From: Bacteroidota bacterium
GTDB taxonomy: Bacteria > Bacteroidota > Bacteroidia > Cytophagales > Spirosomataceae
DNA: 64,000 nt
NCBI GenBank assembly: GCA_020161355.1
Contig: JAIUOF010000013.1
Span: forward strand, 30,154 to 94,153
Direction: 5' to 3'
In this document: in pieces, positions 36,055 to 45,511 of the stretch
Numbering within the stretch: position 1 is the first letter of the stretch
Layout: every line of letters starts with the position of its first letter
Notes under the pieces: generated by a model
Told to the model about the DNA's origin: nothing
The model's input: the letters and a program-made list of their open reading frames with translations, nothing else
Database searches by the model: none
Position numbers and translations under genes: made by a program

Positions 36055-37662
36055 TTACTGTGCCTTAGCCAACCACAACGAGGCATTGATGTGCAGGGCA
36101 GGATGAGAAGTGAATCCTGAAGGAGCATCGCCCGACCATCCGTTAAACAGATTGTCGGCGGTATCGCCTGTTCCATCGTCTGAAGGTGAACTGTCGCCAA
36201 CAAAAACAATTCTGCCTGTACCATAAGTAGAAAGAAGAGCCATTGTCTGAGTACTTCCATCAACAGTTCCACTCATCCTCCAGAATAATCCCTGTACATT
36301 TGGATTGGTGGTGGTATTCAGGGTGGCGGTAGTACCTGCATAAAAAGCTAATTTAGTGGCCGAACCAGCCAGACCGTTAAGTACTTTCTGAGCATGGGTG
36401 TTGGTGCCTGTATATACTTTTGTGGTGGGTTGTTCATCAATATCAACATAATCAACCGTAAAGCCAAAAGGGTTATTATTATTTATGCCATTATTATTCA
36501 TGAGGTCATTTATTACTCTCGGAGAATCATACCCATCTCCATCTCTGTCTGAAGGGTTGTAACCATTGGCATCTGTACCGGCCGTAGTAGCGGCGGTATG
36601 GTCAGCAACAAGCATTAAACCACCTCCATTAGATACAAAATTCATGATAGCAGTTTTCTCTGCAGCAGTAAACAATCTGTTGGGCTCAATGAGCATATAA
36701 ACATCATAGTTGCTTAAATCCTGAGGATTGGAGGCGTTTCCATAAGTAATTGCAGTTCCTGCTGGGAGTGTTTCCACCAAATGTCCTCTTTTAACCAAAT
36801 CTACCGCCCAGGCTGACATTGCACCTTTCCAATAAGTTTCCGGTGTAGAGGCGGTTATGCCTGTATAGGAAGGTGTAGGTATTCTTTGAGCCGAACTTTC
36901 AACTGTCGTTCCGCCAGTATAAATTGGAACACTTACTGTACCATCGGCATCAATCAACCAGTCTGCACTTCCGGCATTTTCGTATTTCGTGGCATCAAAC
37001 AAAAACTTTTTGCCGGTGATACCGCCTCCACCATTACCTGCAAAATCGTTTACGACAATATCGTCAATGTTAATTCTGTTGGTACCACCTGTGGCCTTTC
37101 TGATTTCAAGTCTTATTGTACCTGAAACATTGATAGTAAAAGAAGCAGTAGAAAGTGTCGATGTTGAAGTTACATTAGAACCGGATTGTGTCCAGGTGCT
37201 GCCACTATTGGTAGAGTACCACAACCCCCAGCTTGAAGCGGCATCTGTTCCATATCTGGCATGTTTTATTGTTATTGTGCTAATTCCGGTGCTTAAATTG
37301 TAGAGCATAGTAATTTTTCCTGTGTTTCTTATTCGGGCTGACCAGGAGCCTGCTTTTTTATCAGCAGCCAAATTGCCAATCACTGCATCATAAAGGTTCC
37401 ATGAATTGGACTGAAGCGTAACATTGTCACCGCTTGCCGAGCCTGTAGGTGCCACATCATAGGCCGTTTTAGGACTAGTGCCACCTACTTCAAAATTTTG
37501 AGTAAGTGAAACTGCAGAAATTTTTGCTCCTGAGAATTTGGAAGTGCTTATACTGGTTGCGGGAGCTGAAATGGGGTCAATTTCCTGATGGCAACCCGTC
37601 AATAAAGTGCTTAGCAAGATACCGCCAACCAGGTAATTTTTGATGTTTAATAATCCTTTCAT
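36055..37662 (-). CDS. Large lipoprotein with jelly-roll and GATase1-like domains
   Basis: 535 residues, lipobox LLTGC24. The first half (about 55-205, QNFEVGGTSPKTAYDVAPTG to RINIDDIVV) is a beta-sandwich of the kind attached to exported Bacteroidota nucleases and adhesins. The second half (about 240-535) has alternating strands typical of a class I glutamine amidotransferase-like fold: VYMLIEPNRLFTAAEK, NFVSNGGGLMLVADHT, then GTGRIVFVGDSSPSDDG, as in DUF4350-type proteins, which usually lack enzyme activity. It is the third gene of a minus-strand run after the TonB receptor and phosphoesterase. Confidence 0.7.
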   Translation of the reverse strand: MKGLLNIKNYLVGGILLSTLLTGCHQEIDPISAPATSISTSKFSGAKISAVSLTQNFEVGGTSPKTAYDVAPTGSASGDNVTLQSNSWNLYDAVIGNLAADKKAGSWSARIRNTGKITMLYNLSTGISTITIKHARYGTDAASSWGLWYSTNSGSTWTQSGSNVTSTSTLSTASFTINVSGTIRLEIRKATGGTNRINIDDIVVNDFAGNGGGGITGKKFLFDATKYENAGSADWLIDADGTVSVPIYTGGTTVESSAQRIPTPSYTGITASTPETYWKGAMSAWAVDLVKRGHLVETLPAGTAITYGNASNPQDLSNYDVYMLIEPNRLFTAAEKTAIMNFVSNGGGLMLVADHTAATTAGTDANGYNPSDRDGDGYDSPRVINDLMNNNGINNNNPFGFTVDYVDIDEQPTTKVYTGTNTHAQKVLNGLAGSATKLAFYAGTTATLNTTTNPNVQGLFWRMSGTVDGSTQTMALLSTYGTGRIVFVGDSSPSDDGTGDTADNLFNGWSGDAPSGFTSHPALHINASLWLAKAQ

Positions 37663-37802
37663 AAATGTTTAATTTGTGTTTAAAATTTGATAATAACAAA
37701 AATCAAAATTTTACTTCATTGATTTTTTAAATTGAGGTTATCAGATTGTTAAACCGGCCATAAAATTATTTTTGGGATACATTTTTTTAAGAATTACTTA
37801 AT

Positions 37803-40568
37803 TCAATTATTCTTCTCATGTTTATCATCTTCAGCACGACGTTTCTGCATAGTTTCGGTTTTATCCAGTTCTTCTGATTCATTAAAAGCCTTCCAGTCAA
37901 ATTTTTCATCGAAAGGATCCAGGGCTTTTTGCGGGTCAAAAATTCTGATATCAGCCGGTACAGCTCTGTAGGGGCTAAAGTCGGGTTCGTTGGTAAATAA
38001 GTCACTCAAATCGGTCGCCGAGACGTCGTATTGATTGAGATAGGGTATTCCAAATACTTTCCAAAAGGTTTTAAAAATACTTCCAAAACTATAGTGTACA
38101 TGCCCGACATAATTCTTTTTGGCATAAGGTGACATCACCATCAGCAAACTGCGGTGGGCATCCACATGATCTACGCCTCCCTGGGGGTCGTCTTCTGTCA
38201 CTACGATCATCATATTTTTCCAGTAAGGCGTATTTGAGAGGAATTCAATAGTGCGACCCAATGCCAGGTCATTGTCGGCCATATAACTTTCCTGAAAAGG
38301 CCAGCCGGCAGCAGGGCGTTCTTTGGAGCCGTGGTCGTTGGGAAGCTGCAAAGTGATGAGAGAAGGCAGATTGCCATTGCTCCATTTTTCTTTAAATTCT
38401 CTTATAAATTCATCGGCTCTGAACTGATCAGGAATGGCCATATTGTAAGTAGGGAATGTACGTGAGGACTTGTTGAAAAGAGGTGCGGCAATCGGATAAT
38501 TGATGGTATAAAGTTCGCCTGTATATTTCATGGTACTGTCAGAAAAAGCCCCGGCCATTTCAACACCAAATCCAAAATTGAAAAGATCTTTATTGTTTCT
38601 TTCCATATGATCCCAAAGAGAGCCCGCTTCATTGTAATCCTCGGGATAAATACTACCTGCTGACCCATAAATAGACCAGTTTCCGGGGGCATTTGACTCT
38701 TCTCTCATTCCCTTACGTCCGCCATAAGAAGCTGCGGTGTTGGTTTCTACCCATTCGTTGGGGTAAGTGCTGGCGAGCCAGCGGTGTCCGTCGGCCGATA
38801 CATCAGAGTCACAAAAGAAATTATCAGAGATGGCAAATCTTTTGGCCAATGCATGGTGATTGGGCATGACGTCGGCATGTCGTACTACAGAATCCATTGA
38901 TCTGTTTTTAACGGTGCGATTCAAACCAAAACGAGCCAATTCAGCTTCACCGTCCCCGTCTTTCAGTTGACCAAAAACTTCATCATAAGTCCTGTTTTCC
39001 TTCGAAATAAATACGATATGTTTGATGTTTTCAGAACCTGTCAATGGTTTGGCCGGAATAACCTTACCGGCTTCAGAACTGACCTGATCGATAGGCGTAA
39101 ATTTAAAATTATTGTCAATCACTTTTTGGGTCAAGGTTTTCAATTCCAAATCGCCCGGGATATCCATATACGAAACCACCCCTTTCATCAGACTTCCAAT
39201 GTAACTTCCTTCCTGACCGATCTTGAAAGTGGCACCCCCATTGGGACCGCTACCGTAACCTTTGGCATTGGCAATTACAAGTTTTTTACCATCCGGTGTA
39301 ACTTTCAATTTGCTGGGGAACCAGGCTGTGGGTATATAACCTTTGATGCTTTGGTCTTTGGTGTCAATCACAGCCACGGCATTGATTCCTGCCAGGGCCA
39401 CAAAAAGCCGGCTTTGATCGGGAGAAATGGCAACTCCGAAAGGAATTAATCCTCTGAACTTACCCAACCTTGGTTCGGGATTGAGCATAAGATTTTGATC
39501 AAGTTTACCGCTTGCGATATCGATGATGGAAATACAATCGTTGTTACCATTGGAAACATAGATTTTGTCATTGGTAGCTACCAGAGAGTTGGGGCTACTT
39601 CCTCCCACAGCTTCAAAATCTTCGATTTTTTGTCCTACCAAAAAACCTGTCTTCACTTTCTTAATGTTTTGTGCAGGATTTACAGCAGTCTTTTGCGTAT
39701 ATTTAGTGATGTCATAGGTCCAAACCGAAAAAGCTTCATCGGCATTGGGATCACCCAGCGGTTTTACCCCTTCAGAAGGATTTCCTTCTATCATTTCCTT
39801 CGACCCATAAATCGAAGAGGGCCATTTGTGAGCGGTGTTTTTCAGATTATTCTTATCGATATCGGTAAAAGGGCTGTATTCAAATACCCCGACATTGGCC
39901 ACTACCAGATTTTTTTGATTCGGTGTGAGTGCAATGCCAAAAGGATAGCGGCCCGTTGGAATATTGTCCACGATCCGTTTGGACAATAAATCAATCACCA
40001 CAATTCTAAAATTTATCTGATCCACTACAAAAAGGAATTTTTCGTCGGCAGACATCACCATATCGCCCAGATAACCATGGCTGTAATCAACTTTAGCATT
40101 TTTTACTGCACAATCAATGGTACCTAGTTTTTTACCAGAATTAATATTAAAAAGATGTATTTTATTGGTTTCCCCGCCTGATACATAAACAATAGTATTG
40201 GTTTTGTTTATAGCCAAACCCATAAAACAGGCTTCCAAAATTCCGTTGTCGGTTTTGGCTCCTTCGGGTACCTGGATCACCTTTGGGTTAGCTACATTTA
40301 ATCCTTTTATGATACTGATAGAGAATGGATTTATGCCCGAGTTGGAAGTGATCGCCACGGTGCCATCTTTGCTCAATGTCAGTCCATACGGATGAGGAGC
40401 GGTGATAAACTGTCTGCCCATCGGGGTGATGAATCGCCCGTTGGGTAACACACTAATGTTGTTTTTATTGGCCATGGCCGGAAGATTTCCTGAAGGTGGA
40501 GAAACCTCATATTGAATTTGAGCCTGTGCCAAAGTGCTGATGAAGAGGAAGGGAAGAACCTTATTCAT
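37803..40568 (-). CDS. YncE-like beta-propeller / phosphoesterase (alkaline phosphatase superfamily)
   Basis: 921 residues with a signal peptide. The first half is a seven-blade type propeller with repeated PFGIALTPNQKNLVVAN-like blades (PYGLTLSKDGTVAITSN, PFGVAISPDQSRLFVAL). The second half, from HIVFISKENRTYDEVFGQ, is a phosphoesterase domain (PF04185) with metal-binding Asp/His patches (SVVRHADVMPNHHALAKRF, FFCDSDVSADGH, VTEDDPQGGVDHVDAHR). Likely an exported phosphatase or phospholipase C-like enzyme. The TonB receptor gene ends 28 bp upstream, so the two are probably co-expressed to gain phosphate or another released product. Confidence 0.88.
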   Translation of the reverse strand: MNKVLPFLFISTLAQAQIQYEVSPPSGNLPAMANKNNISVLPNGRFITPMGRQFITAPHPYGLTLSKDGTVAITSNSGINPFSISIIKGLNVANPKVIQVPEGAKTDNGILEACFMGLAINKTNTIVYVSGGETNKIHLFNINSGKKLGTIDCAVKNAKVDYSHGYLGDMVMSADEKFLFVVDQINFRIVVIDLLSKRIVDNIPTGRYPFGIALTPNQKNLVVANVGVFEYSPFTDIDKNNLKNTAHKWPSSIYGSKEMIEGNPSEGVKPLGDPNADEAFSVWTYDITKYTQKTAVNPAQNIKKVKTGFLVGQKIEDFEAVGGSSPNSLVATNDKIYVSNGNNDCISIIDIASGKLDQNLMLNPEPRLGKFRGLIPFGVAISPDQSRLFVALAGINAVAVIDTKDQSIKGYIPTAWFPSKLKVTPDGKKLVIANAKGYGSGPNGGATFKIGQEGSYIGSLMKGVVSYMDIPGDLELKTLTQKVIDNNFKFTPIDQVSSEAGKVIPAKPLTGSENIKHIVFISKENRTYDEVFGQLKDGDGEAELARFGLNRTVKNRSMDSVVRHADVMPNHHALAKRFAISDNFFCDSDVSADGHRWLASTYPNEWVETNTAASYGGRKGMREESNAPGNWSIYGSAGSIYPEDYNEAGSLWDHMERNNKDLFNFGFGVEMAGAFSDSTMKYTGELYTINYPIAAPLFNKSSRTFPTYNMAIPDQFRADEFIREFKEKWSNGNLPSLITLQLPNDHGSKERPAAGWPFQESYMADNDLALGRTIEFLSNTPYWKNMMIVVTEDDPQGGVDHVDAHRSLLMVMSPYAKKNYVGHVHYSFGSIFKTFWKVFGIPYLNQYDVSATDLSDLFTNEPDFSPYRAVPADIRIFDPQKALDPFDEKFDWKAFNESEELDKTETMQKRRAEDDKHEKNN

Positions 40569-40596
40569 ATATTTTATTTTTTATGATTCAATGTAT

Positions 40597-42612
40597 TTAT
40601 AATTTAATACTAAGACTTGCCCACATAGATCTCCCCACCTGATAAATGCCGGAGCCATGGGTTTTGTACGCCACATTTCCCAAATTATTGGCAGAAATAT
40701 CAAGGCCTATGTCTTTGTAATTATAGCCCGTCTGAAAATTAATAACCACAAACCCTTGGGTACCCTCGGGACCGATTCTATTGTCGGCGATGTCTCCGGC
40801 AGCCAATCTTTTCTGATTTCCGGCAAATGCTAAGGCGGGTTGAATGTACCAATTATTACCCGCATATCTCAAGTTCATATTTCCAAATACAGGAGGAATT
40901 CTTCTGAGCGGTTCATGCTTAGTCTGGTCCTGCCCGTAAGTGTAACAAAGACCGGTTTGGAGTGTTATTTTATCAGAAATTATAGTTTTTGAAGTGTACT
41001 CTAGTCCTCTGATCAATGCTTTGCCGGTGTTCATCTTGGCATAAACCTGATAATTTTCCACCTTTTGGCCTTCCAGTTTTTCTCTGGTAATGAGATCAGT
41101 AAGGTTATTTTGATAAACCGAGAATTGCATATTATGAATTTCGGAATAATACTTAAGCCCAAACTCCAGCTGTCTGGCAAACTCAGGTTTAAGTGAACCG
41201 GAAGGAATCTCATATCTGAAGTCCACGATTCCAAGCGTGCCCAGGTCATCAATATTGGGTGCCCTGAAAGCAGAGTTGAAACTGCCATAAACCGCCCATC
41301 GTTTATTGATTTTCTTCAATAAACCGGCATTGTAAACAAAAGCCTGATAATCCATTCTGGAATTACCCAGATTTTCATCGGGAATATCCAGCTGTATGGT
41401 ATTGTACCTAAGGCCCAGGTTAAGGAAAATGTCCTGAATTTGAAATTGATGGAGATTGAAAAGGCTCTGATTCAGATATTCGGAATTGTCGGGATACAGT
41501 CCTCTTTTTGGGGTCGCAACGCCGGCTGTTTCGTCAATGCGGGTACTGTTTACCTGATCCTTGTAAATTTCATACCCGGTATTAATGGTCCAAAATTTAT
41601 AAGGGATAGAAACATTATTTAAAGAAAATCCCAGCGTTTTAATCCGGTCATTTTCAGTTCTGATCATCGCACTGTTATTTTTTTGTAATGTTCTTTCTTC
41701 GGGATTGTCCTGAAAACTCAGGGTCAGACTTTGTTTTTTAAGCCAAAGTGATTTTTCTTCGTTTTCTACTTTCAGGTAACTCAGGTTTCTGATCTGAAAC
41801 GTCATCTCATTGATTTTGAAATCTTCAAGTTTGACTTTGTGATATACCGGCACATGATTTTGTCTCACTTTTTGATGGGCCATTATCAAGCTGGTTTTCG
41901 GTCTTAATTTCCAAACCCCTTTGATATCATAGGCGTATTCTTTATAGCCGGAAGGCGTCTGAATACCAATACCTTTACCGCCCACCCAATCGCCGAAATC
42001 TCTGAAAGAACCAGCTACCAATAATCCCAAATTTTTATGGCTGATGCTGAGAGAACTGTTTATACTTTTCTCCATATTTTGGCTGCCATAACGGGTATTG
42101 GCTAGGAAATCCACCTTTTTTTCAAAATTTGGGTCGTGCGTAAAAATTTGTAAAAGCCCCCCAATGGCATCAGAGCCATACTGTACCGAGCCGCCCCCTG
42201 AAAGCACTTCCATGTGGCTGACCATGAAAGGGTTGATGGTGTTAAGATATTGATTGGGTCCGTATCTGAAGGTGCTGTTATTGAGGCGGATACCATCTAC
42301 GAGGGTGAGCGTTTGATTGCCGGTAAGTCCACGCAAAAACAATGAGCCGCCACCATGATTGGTTTTTTGAAGCCAGAAAGTGCCGTTATTATCGAAGAAT
42401 TCGGGTAAAGTCCTGAATATCCTGTTTTTCAGGTTTTGGGCACTGATGCTGTGGATGCTCGCAGGCGTTTCGGGATTACTTAATTGAGACCGAAAAGCGG
42501 AAACGTTGATTTCTGATAAATTAATCGTTATTGTACTATCCTGACAAACGGCCATTTGGAAAGAAAAAACCGGAATTACCCAAAACAACCTAAATTTTGA
42601 GGCTATTTTCAT
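40597..42612 (-). CDS. TonB-dependent receptor
   Basis: 671 residues: signal peptide, plug domain (about 33-160: NLSEINVSAFRSQLSNPETPASI, GSLFLRGLTGNQTLTLVDGIRLNN, VEVLSGGGSVQYGSDAIGGLLQIF-type motif), then a barrel that ends WASLSIKL. It lacks the N-terminal SusC-type extension, so it is a classical receptor such as those for cobalamin or metal complexes. Substrate unknown; the exported phosphoesterase behind it in the same direction may process the ligand. Confidence 0.9.
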   Translation of the reverse strand: MKIASKFRLFWVIPVFSFQMAVCQDSTITINLSEINVSAFRSQLSNPETPASIHSISAQNLKNRIFRTLPEFFDNNGTFWLQKTNHGGGSLFLRGLTGNQTLTLVDGIRLNNSTFRYGPNQYLNTINPFMVSHMEVLSGGGSVQYGSDAIGGLLQIFTHDPNFEKKVDFLANTRYGSQNMEKSINSSLSISHKNLGLLVAGSFRDFGDWVGGKGIGIQTPSGYKEYAYDIKGVWKLRPKTSLIMAHQKVRQNHVPVYHKVKLEDFKINEMTFQIRNLSYLKVENEEKSLWLKKQSLTLSFQDNPEERTLQKNNSAMIRTENDRIKTLGFSLNNVSIPYKFWTINTGYEIYKDQVNSTRIDETAGVATPKRGLYPDNSEYLNQSLFNLHQFQIQDIFLNLGLRYNTIQLDIPDENLGNSRMDYQAFVYNAGLLKKINKRWAVYGSFNSAFRAPNIDDLGTLGIVDFRYEIPSGSLKPEFARQLEFGLKYYSEIHNMQFSVYQNNLTDLITREKLEGQKVENYQVYAKMNTGKALIRGLEYTSKTIISDKITLQTGLCYTYGQDQTKHEPLRRIPPVFGNMNLRYAGNNWYIQPALAFAGNQKRLAAGDIADNRIGPEGTQGFVVINFQTGYNYKDIGLDISANNLGNVAYKTHGSGIYQVGRSMWASLSIKL

Positions 42613-42772
42613 GCTTTAGAATTAAAACTCAAAAGTAATATAAATGAAACCCTCCCGGCTTTAGGTAATTGTTAAATTATTGTTTAGAAATTGTTGCAGA
42701 GCAGAAAAAACACCAATTCATCAAAATTCCATTCCCCCCAATGTTTCTCCGGGGCGATTTGCTCCGAAATTG

Positions 42773-42820
42773 AGTTTAATTTTGAATGGGCCGATGGCAC
42801 CAAAGCCCGGTTTCAGATCT
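42773..42820 (+). pseudogene. GH1 gene fragment, left part
   Basis: Reads NFEWADGTKARF, matching residues NFEWADGIKPRF near the end of the GH1 protein at 9709. It is cut off after about 45 bp; the continuation appears at 43262, beyond an insertion. Confidence 0.6.
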
Positions 42821-42825
42821 GTGGT

Positions 42826-42931
42826 TCTTCCTTCCTGCTTTTTTTCATTTTTACGAAATGCCTGGATAAAAAAATAGGCTATGAATTTATGGCTGAGACC
42901 TTCGTTGAAAAAGAAGGCAGATTGGGTTAAA
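42826..42931 (-). pseudogene. C-terminal fragment of the pentapeptide/membrane protein family
   Basis: On the minus strand it reads NEGLSHKFIAYFFIQAFRKNEKK, matching the end of the protein at 7474 (IEGLSRIFIAYFIYQLIQAFRKHGKK) with a short deletion. Only the 3' end is present. It lies inside the split GH1 fragment, next to the tandem repeat. Confidence 0.6.
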
Positions 42932-43245
42932 AATGAACTTTCATTATAAGGGAATGAAATCATTTTACTAAAGAATGAACTTTCATTATTAAGGAATGAA
43001 ATCATTTTACTAAAGAATGAACTTCCGTTATAAAGGAATGAAATCATTTTACTAAAGAATGAACTTCCATTATAAAGGAATGAAATCATTTTACTAAAGA
43101 ATGAACTTCCATTATAAAGGAATGAAATCATTTTACTAAAGAATGAACTTCCGTTATAAAGGAATGAAATCATTTTACTAAAGAATGAACTTCCGTTATA
43201 AAGGAATGAAATCATTTTACTAAAGAATGAACTTCCGTTATAAAG
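42932..43245. repeat. 42-bp tandem repeat (about 7.5 units)
   Basis: Unit AATGAACTTCCGTTATAAAG + GAATGAAATCATTTTACTAA + AG, with small changes between units (CCGTT, CCATT, TCATT). The unit length is divisible by three and stop-free in one minus-strand frame, giving a 14-residue repeat (MISFLYNGSSFFSK), but I see no start signal or conservation pattern that argues for translation. No spacers, so not a CRISPR. Confidence 0.85.
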
Positions 43246-43261
43246 TGGTACAGTTTACAAA

Positions 43262-43330
43262 ATCTTTAATTCTCCGAAGGTTATCACCCAAAAATCGGGA
43301 CGCTGGATTAAGGCGGTTTTAAAGCCATGA
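43262..43330 (+). pseudogene. GH1 gene fragment, right part
   Basis: Reads FNSPKVITQKSGRWIKAVLKP and a stop, matching the last residues of the GH1 protein at 9709 (FRTQKRTIKKSGYWIQEFLKK). Together with 42773-42820 it is a GH1 3' end split by about 440 bp of inserted DNA. Confidence 0.55.
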
Positions 43331-43373
43331 AAGTTTTTGCCTTAATATGTAAAAACCCTCCTCCTCTCTCTGA

Positions 43374-43664
43374 TTTAATAATTACCGCTAAAATGCCCGC
43401 AAACCGCTGATGGATAACCAAAAAAGAAATTTCTCTTTTATTTTTTTTGCCTGACCAATTCCTTTTTTTATCTTCGTAAAGTATTTGGCCACACGGTCTG
43501 CACCGACAATAACCATAGACCACCTGGCTGCATAGATTAACCGACAACAAACGGTTAAAATCGGATAGTTGTCACATTTTCAATATTTTAATATAAAAAC
43601 CGGAAATTGAGCCAATAACGATATAGACGCAATTGAGTTTGTAAGTTGGATCTATTCTAATGTT
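43374..43664 (+). repeat. Array leader repeat R1, copy b
   Basis: Second copy of the 291-bp leader (see 30235). It contains a 7-bp hairpin TTAACCG / CGGTTAA and ends at CTAATGTT, after which the DUF262 cassette begins with GGCAGTA. Copy a has ACAGGC at that place. Confidence 0.8.
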
Positions 43665-43678
43665 GGCAGTAATTTTAA

Positions 43679-45361
43679 ATGGAAAACCTAATGGCAAAGG
43701 AAATAAGTAAATTGACAATTGAACTTGATGGAATTGGACACACCATATCTGACAACAAACTCTCTGTTCCATTATATCAAAGGTCATATGCGTGGGAGGA
43801 TACTCATGTTTCTGACTTATATGATGACCTATTTTCGTCAATTCGAAACTCCGAAGATGAGTACTTTATTGGCTCTGTCGTAATTTCATCTGGTAAAGAC
43901 CGAGACGAAGTTGTTGACGGACAACAGCGTTTAGCAACTATTTCAATCTTGCTATCTGCAATTAGGGATTATTTCTATTCTATTGGAGACAATGAAAGAG
44001 CTACAGATATTCAAAATCAATATTTATCCAATCGCGACAGAAGGTCTCAGGAAGTAATTCCAAATCTAAAACTAAATAGTACTGATAACAATTTTTTCTA
44101 TAATACTATTGTCTTGCATCCTTCGACAAATGAGAATCCTTCAAGGGCTTCACATGACCGATTATCAAAAGCCCATGCAATTGCAAAAAAGAAGATAAAA
44201 GCCTATGTCTCGACAGTAAATAATCCAGTCACAAGTCTTCTTGACCTATGTGATTTTATTGATGAACACTTAAAAATAATAGTAGTTAAAGTCCCGAATC
44301 ATGCAAATGCATTTACAATATTTGAAACTTTAAATGATAGGGGCCTTGAATTGGCAATATCTGACCTTTTGAAAAATTATTTACTCGGACAAGCCGATAA
44401 CAGACTAATCGAAGTACAGGATAATTGGACAAAAATGTATTCGCTTCTTGAGAGTACAGAAAATGAAGCTTTAGTAGTAACATTTTTACGTCAGTATTGG
44501 TCGTCATTACATGGTCTAACTAGAGAAAGAGATTTATACAAAAAAATCAAGGAAAAAATAACCTCAAAACAGAGAGCAATAGATTTCTCTAAAAATCTTG
44601 AAGAAGCGGCTAGAACTTATGTCGCTTTGATTGATACCACAAGTGGCTTTTGGTCAAATTATTCTCAGGCATCCAAAACACACATGGAAACTTTAAATTT
44701 ATTTGGAATGTCTCAAGTAAGACCATTGCTGCTTGCTATTATGAGGCAATTTGACAAAAAGGAAACTGAAAAATCTTTAAAGTTCTTAGTTAATGCCTCT
44801 GTAAGATTTTTAATTTATGGAGGGCTTGGTGGTGGTGCTCTAGAAATACATTTTAGTGAAAGGGCAAAAGAAGTAAGTGATGGTGGCATAAAAAACACAA
44901 AAGAACTTATTCAAAAGTTCGCTACTGTCACACCAAGTGATACACAGTTTAAAGAAGCATTTAAGATTGCTGCTGTATCTAAGCAGTATTTAGCTAGATA
45001 TTATTTAATGACTCTTGAAAATACTTATAATCAGAAGGAAAATCCTGAACTTATTCCAAACTCTGACACAACAGCAGTCAATCTTGAGCATGTGTTACCA
45101 AAATCGCTTAGTAACGTTTGGAAAATGGACGCTGACACACATAGAGCTTATTTAAAACGGTTGGGAAATCTTGCAATTTTAAGTACAAAATTGAATTCTG
45201 AAATCGGCAATTCATCTTTCAAAGCGAAAAAATCTTATTTTATGAAATCCTCATTCGAATTGACAAAAATTATTAGTGATAATGAAAATTGGGGGACAGA
45301 GGAAATCAACAAAAGACAGGAGATAATGGCTGATTTGGCTGTAAAGACATGGAAAATATAA
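43679..45361 (+). CDS. DUF262 and DUF1524 protein (GmrSD-like), putative type IV restriction enzyme
   Basis: 560 residues. The N-terminal DUF262 domain has the ParB-like motifs VPLYQRSYAW (30-39) and VVDGQQRL (78-85), and the C-terminal DUF1524 domain has the HNH-type NLEHVLPKS (468-476), followed by LGNLAIL and SSFKAKKSYF. The fused layout is that of GmrSD-like enzymes, which cut modified phage DNA with energy from a nucleotide. So an anti-phage role is likely. The start codon lies 8 bp after the cassette boundary GTTGGCAGTA, whose exact reverse complement TACTGCCAAC follows 4 bp after the stop codon. Confidence 0.88.
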   Translation: MENLMAKEISKLTIELDGIGHTISDNKLSVPLYQRSYAWEDTHVSDLYDDLFSSIRNSEDEYFIGSVVISSGKDRDEVVDGQQRLATISILLSAIRDYFYSIGDNERATDIQNQYLSNRDRRSQEVIPNLKLNSTDNNFFYNTIVLHPSTNENPSRASHDRLSKAHAIAKKKIKAYVSTVNNPVTSLLDLCDFIDEHLKIIVVKVPNHANAFTIFETLNDRGLELAISDLLKNYLLGQADNRLIEVQDNWTKMYSLLESTENEALVVTFLRQYWSSLHGLTRERDLYKKIKEKITSKQRAIDFSKNLEEAARTYVALIDTTSGFWSNYSQASKTHMETLNLFGMSQVRPLLLAIMRQFDKKETEKSLKFLVNASVRFLIYGGLGGGALEIHFSERAKEVSDGGIKNTKELIQKFATVTPSDTQFKEAFKIAAVSKQYLARYYLMTLENTYNQKENPELIPNSDTTAVNLEHVLPKSLSNVWKMDADTHRAYLKRLGNLAILSTKLNSEIGNSSFKAKKSYFMKSSFELTKIISDNENWGTEEINKRQEIMADLAVKTWKI

Positions 45362-45365
45362 AAAC

Positions 45366-45500
45366 TACTGCCAACAGCACCTACCCAAAAGTGGCTGTTC
45401 AGTGGTTAAATCAAGCTTTGTACTACTATCAAAATTTCTGCTTAACTGAAAGTGAAGTGCTACGAAATCGCCACCTTCGGGTAGCTTCAAACCGTTATCT
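45366..45500 (+). other. attC-like recombination site 2 (end of the DUF262 cassette)
   Basis: 135 bp from TACTGCCAAC to GTTATCT. Inner arms CTACCCAAAAGTGGC and GCCACCTTCGGGTAG pair at 13 of 15 positions, the rest G-T type. A further stem TTCAGT..TTAA / TTAACTGAA lies inside. The left end is the exact 10-base reverse complement of its own cassette start (GTTGGCAGTA, 43662). Confidence 0.65.
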
Positions 45501-45511
45501 TAAATAAAGTT

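Noticed and set aside
35931..36272. 113-codon minus-strand frame
   Set aside because: Mostly a shadow frame of the lipoprotein gene at 36055 and runs through its terminator.
42721..43215. Minus-strand frame of 164 codons with seven 14-residue repeats
   Set aside because: It only reads the 42-bp tandem repeat plus a 3' gene fragment and an antisense GH1 piece; no start signal, and the frame is open because the unit is divisible by three.
42932..43245. Possible CRISPR array
   Set aside because: The 42-bp units are directly joined with no unique spacers, and no cas genes are near.
43679..45361. Reading the DUF262 gene as one half of a two-gene GmrS/GmrD pair
   Set aside because: Both DUF262 and DUF1524 motifs lie in one frame, so it is a fused single protein.
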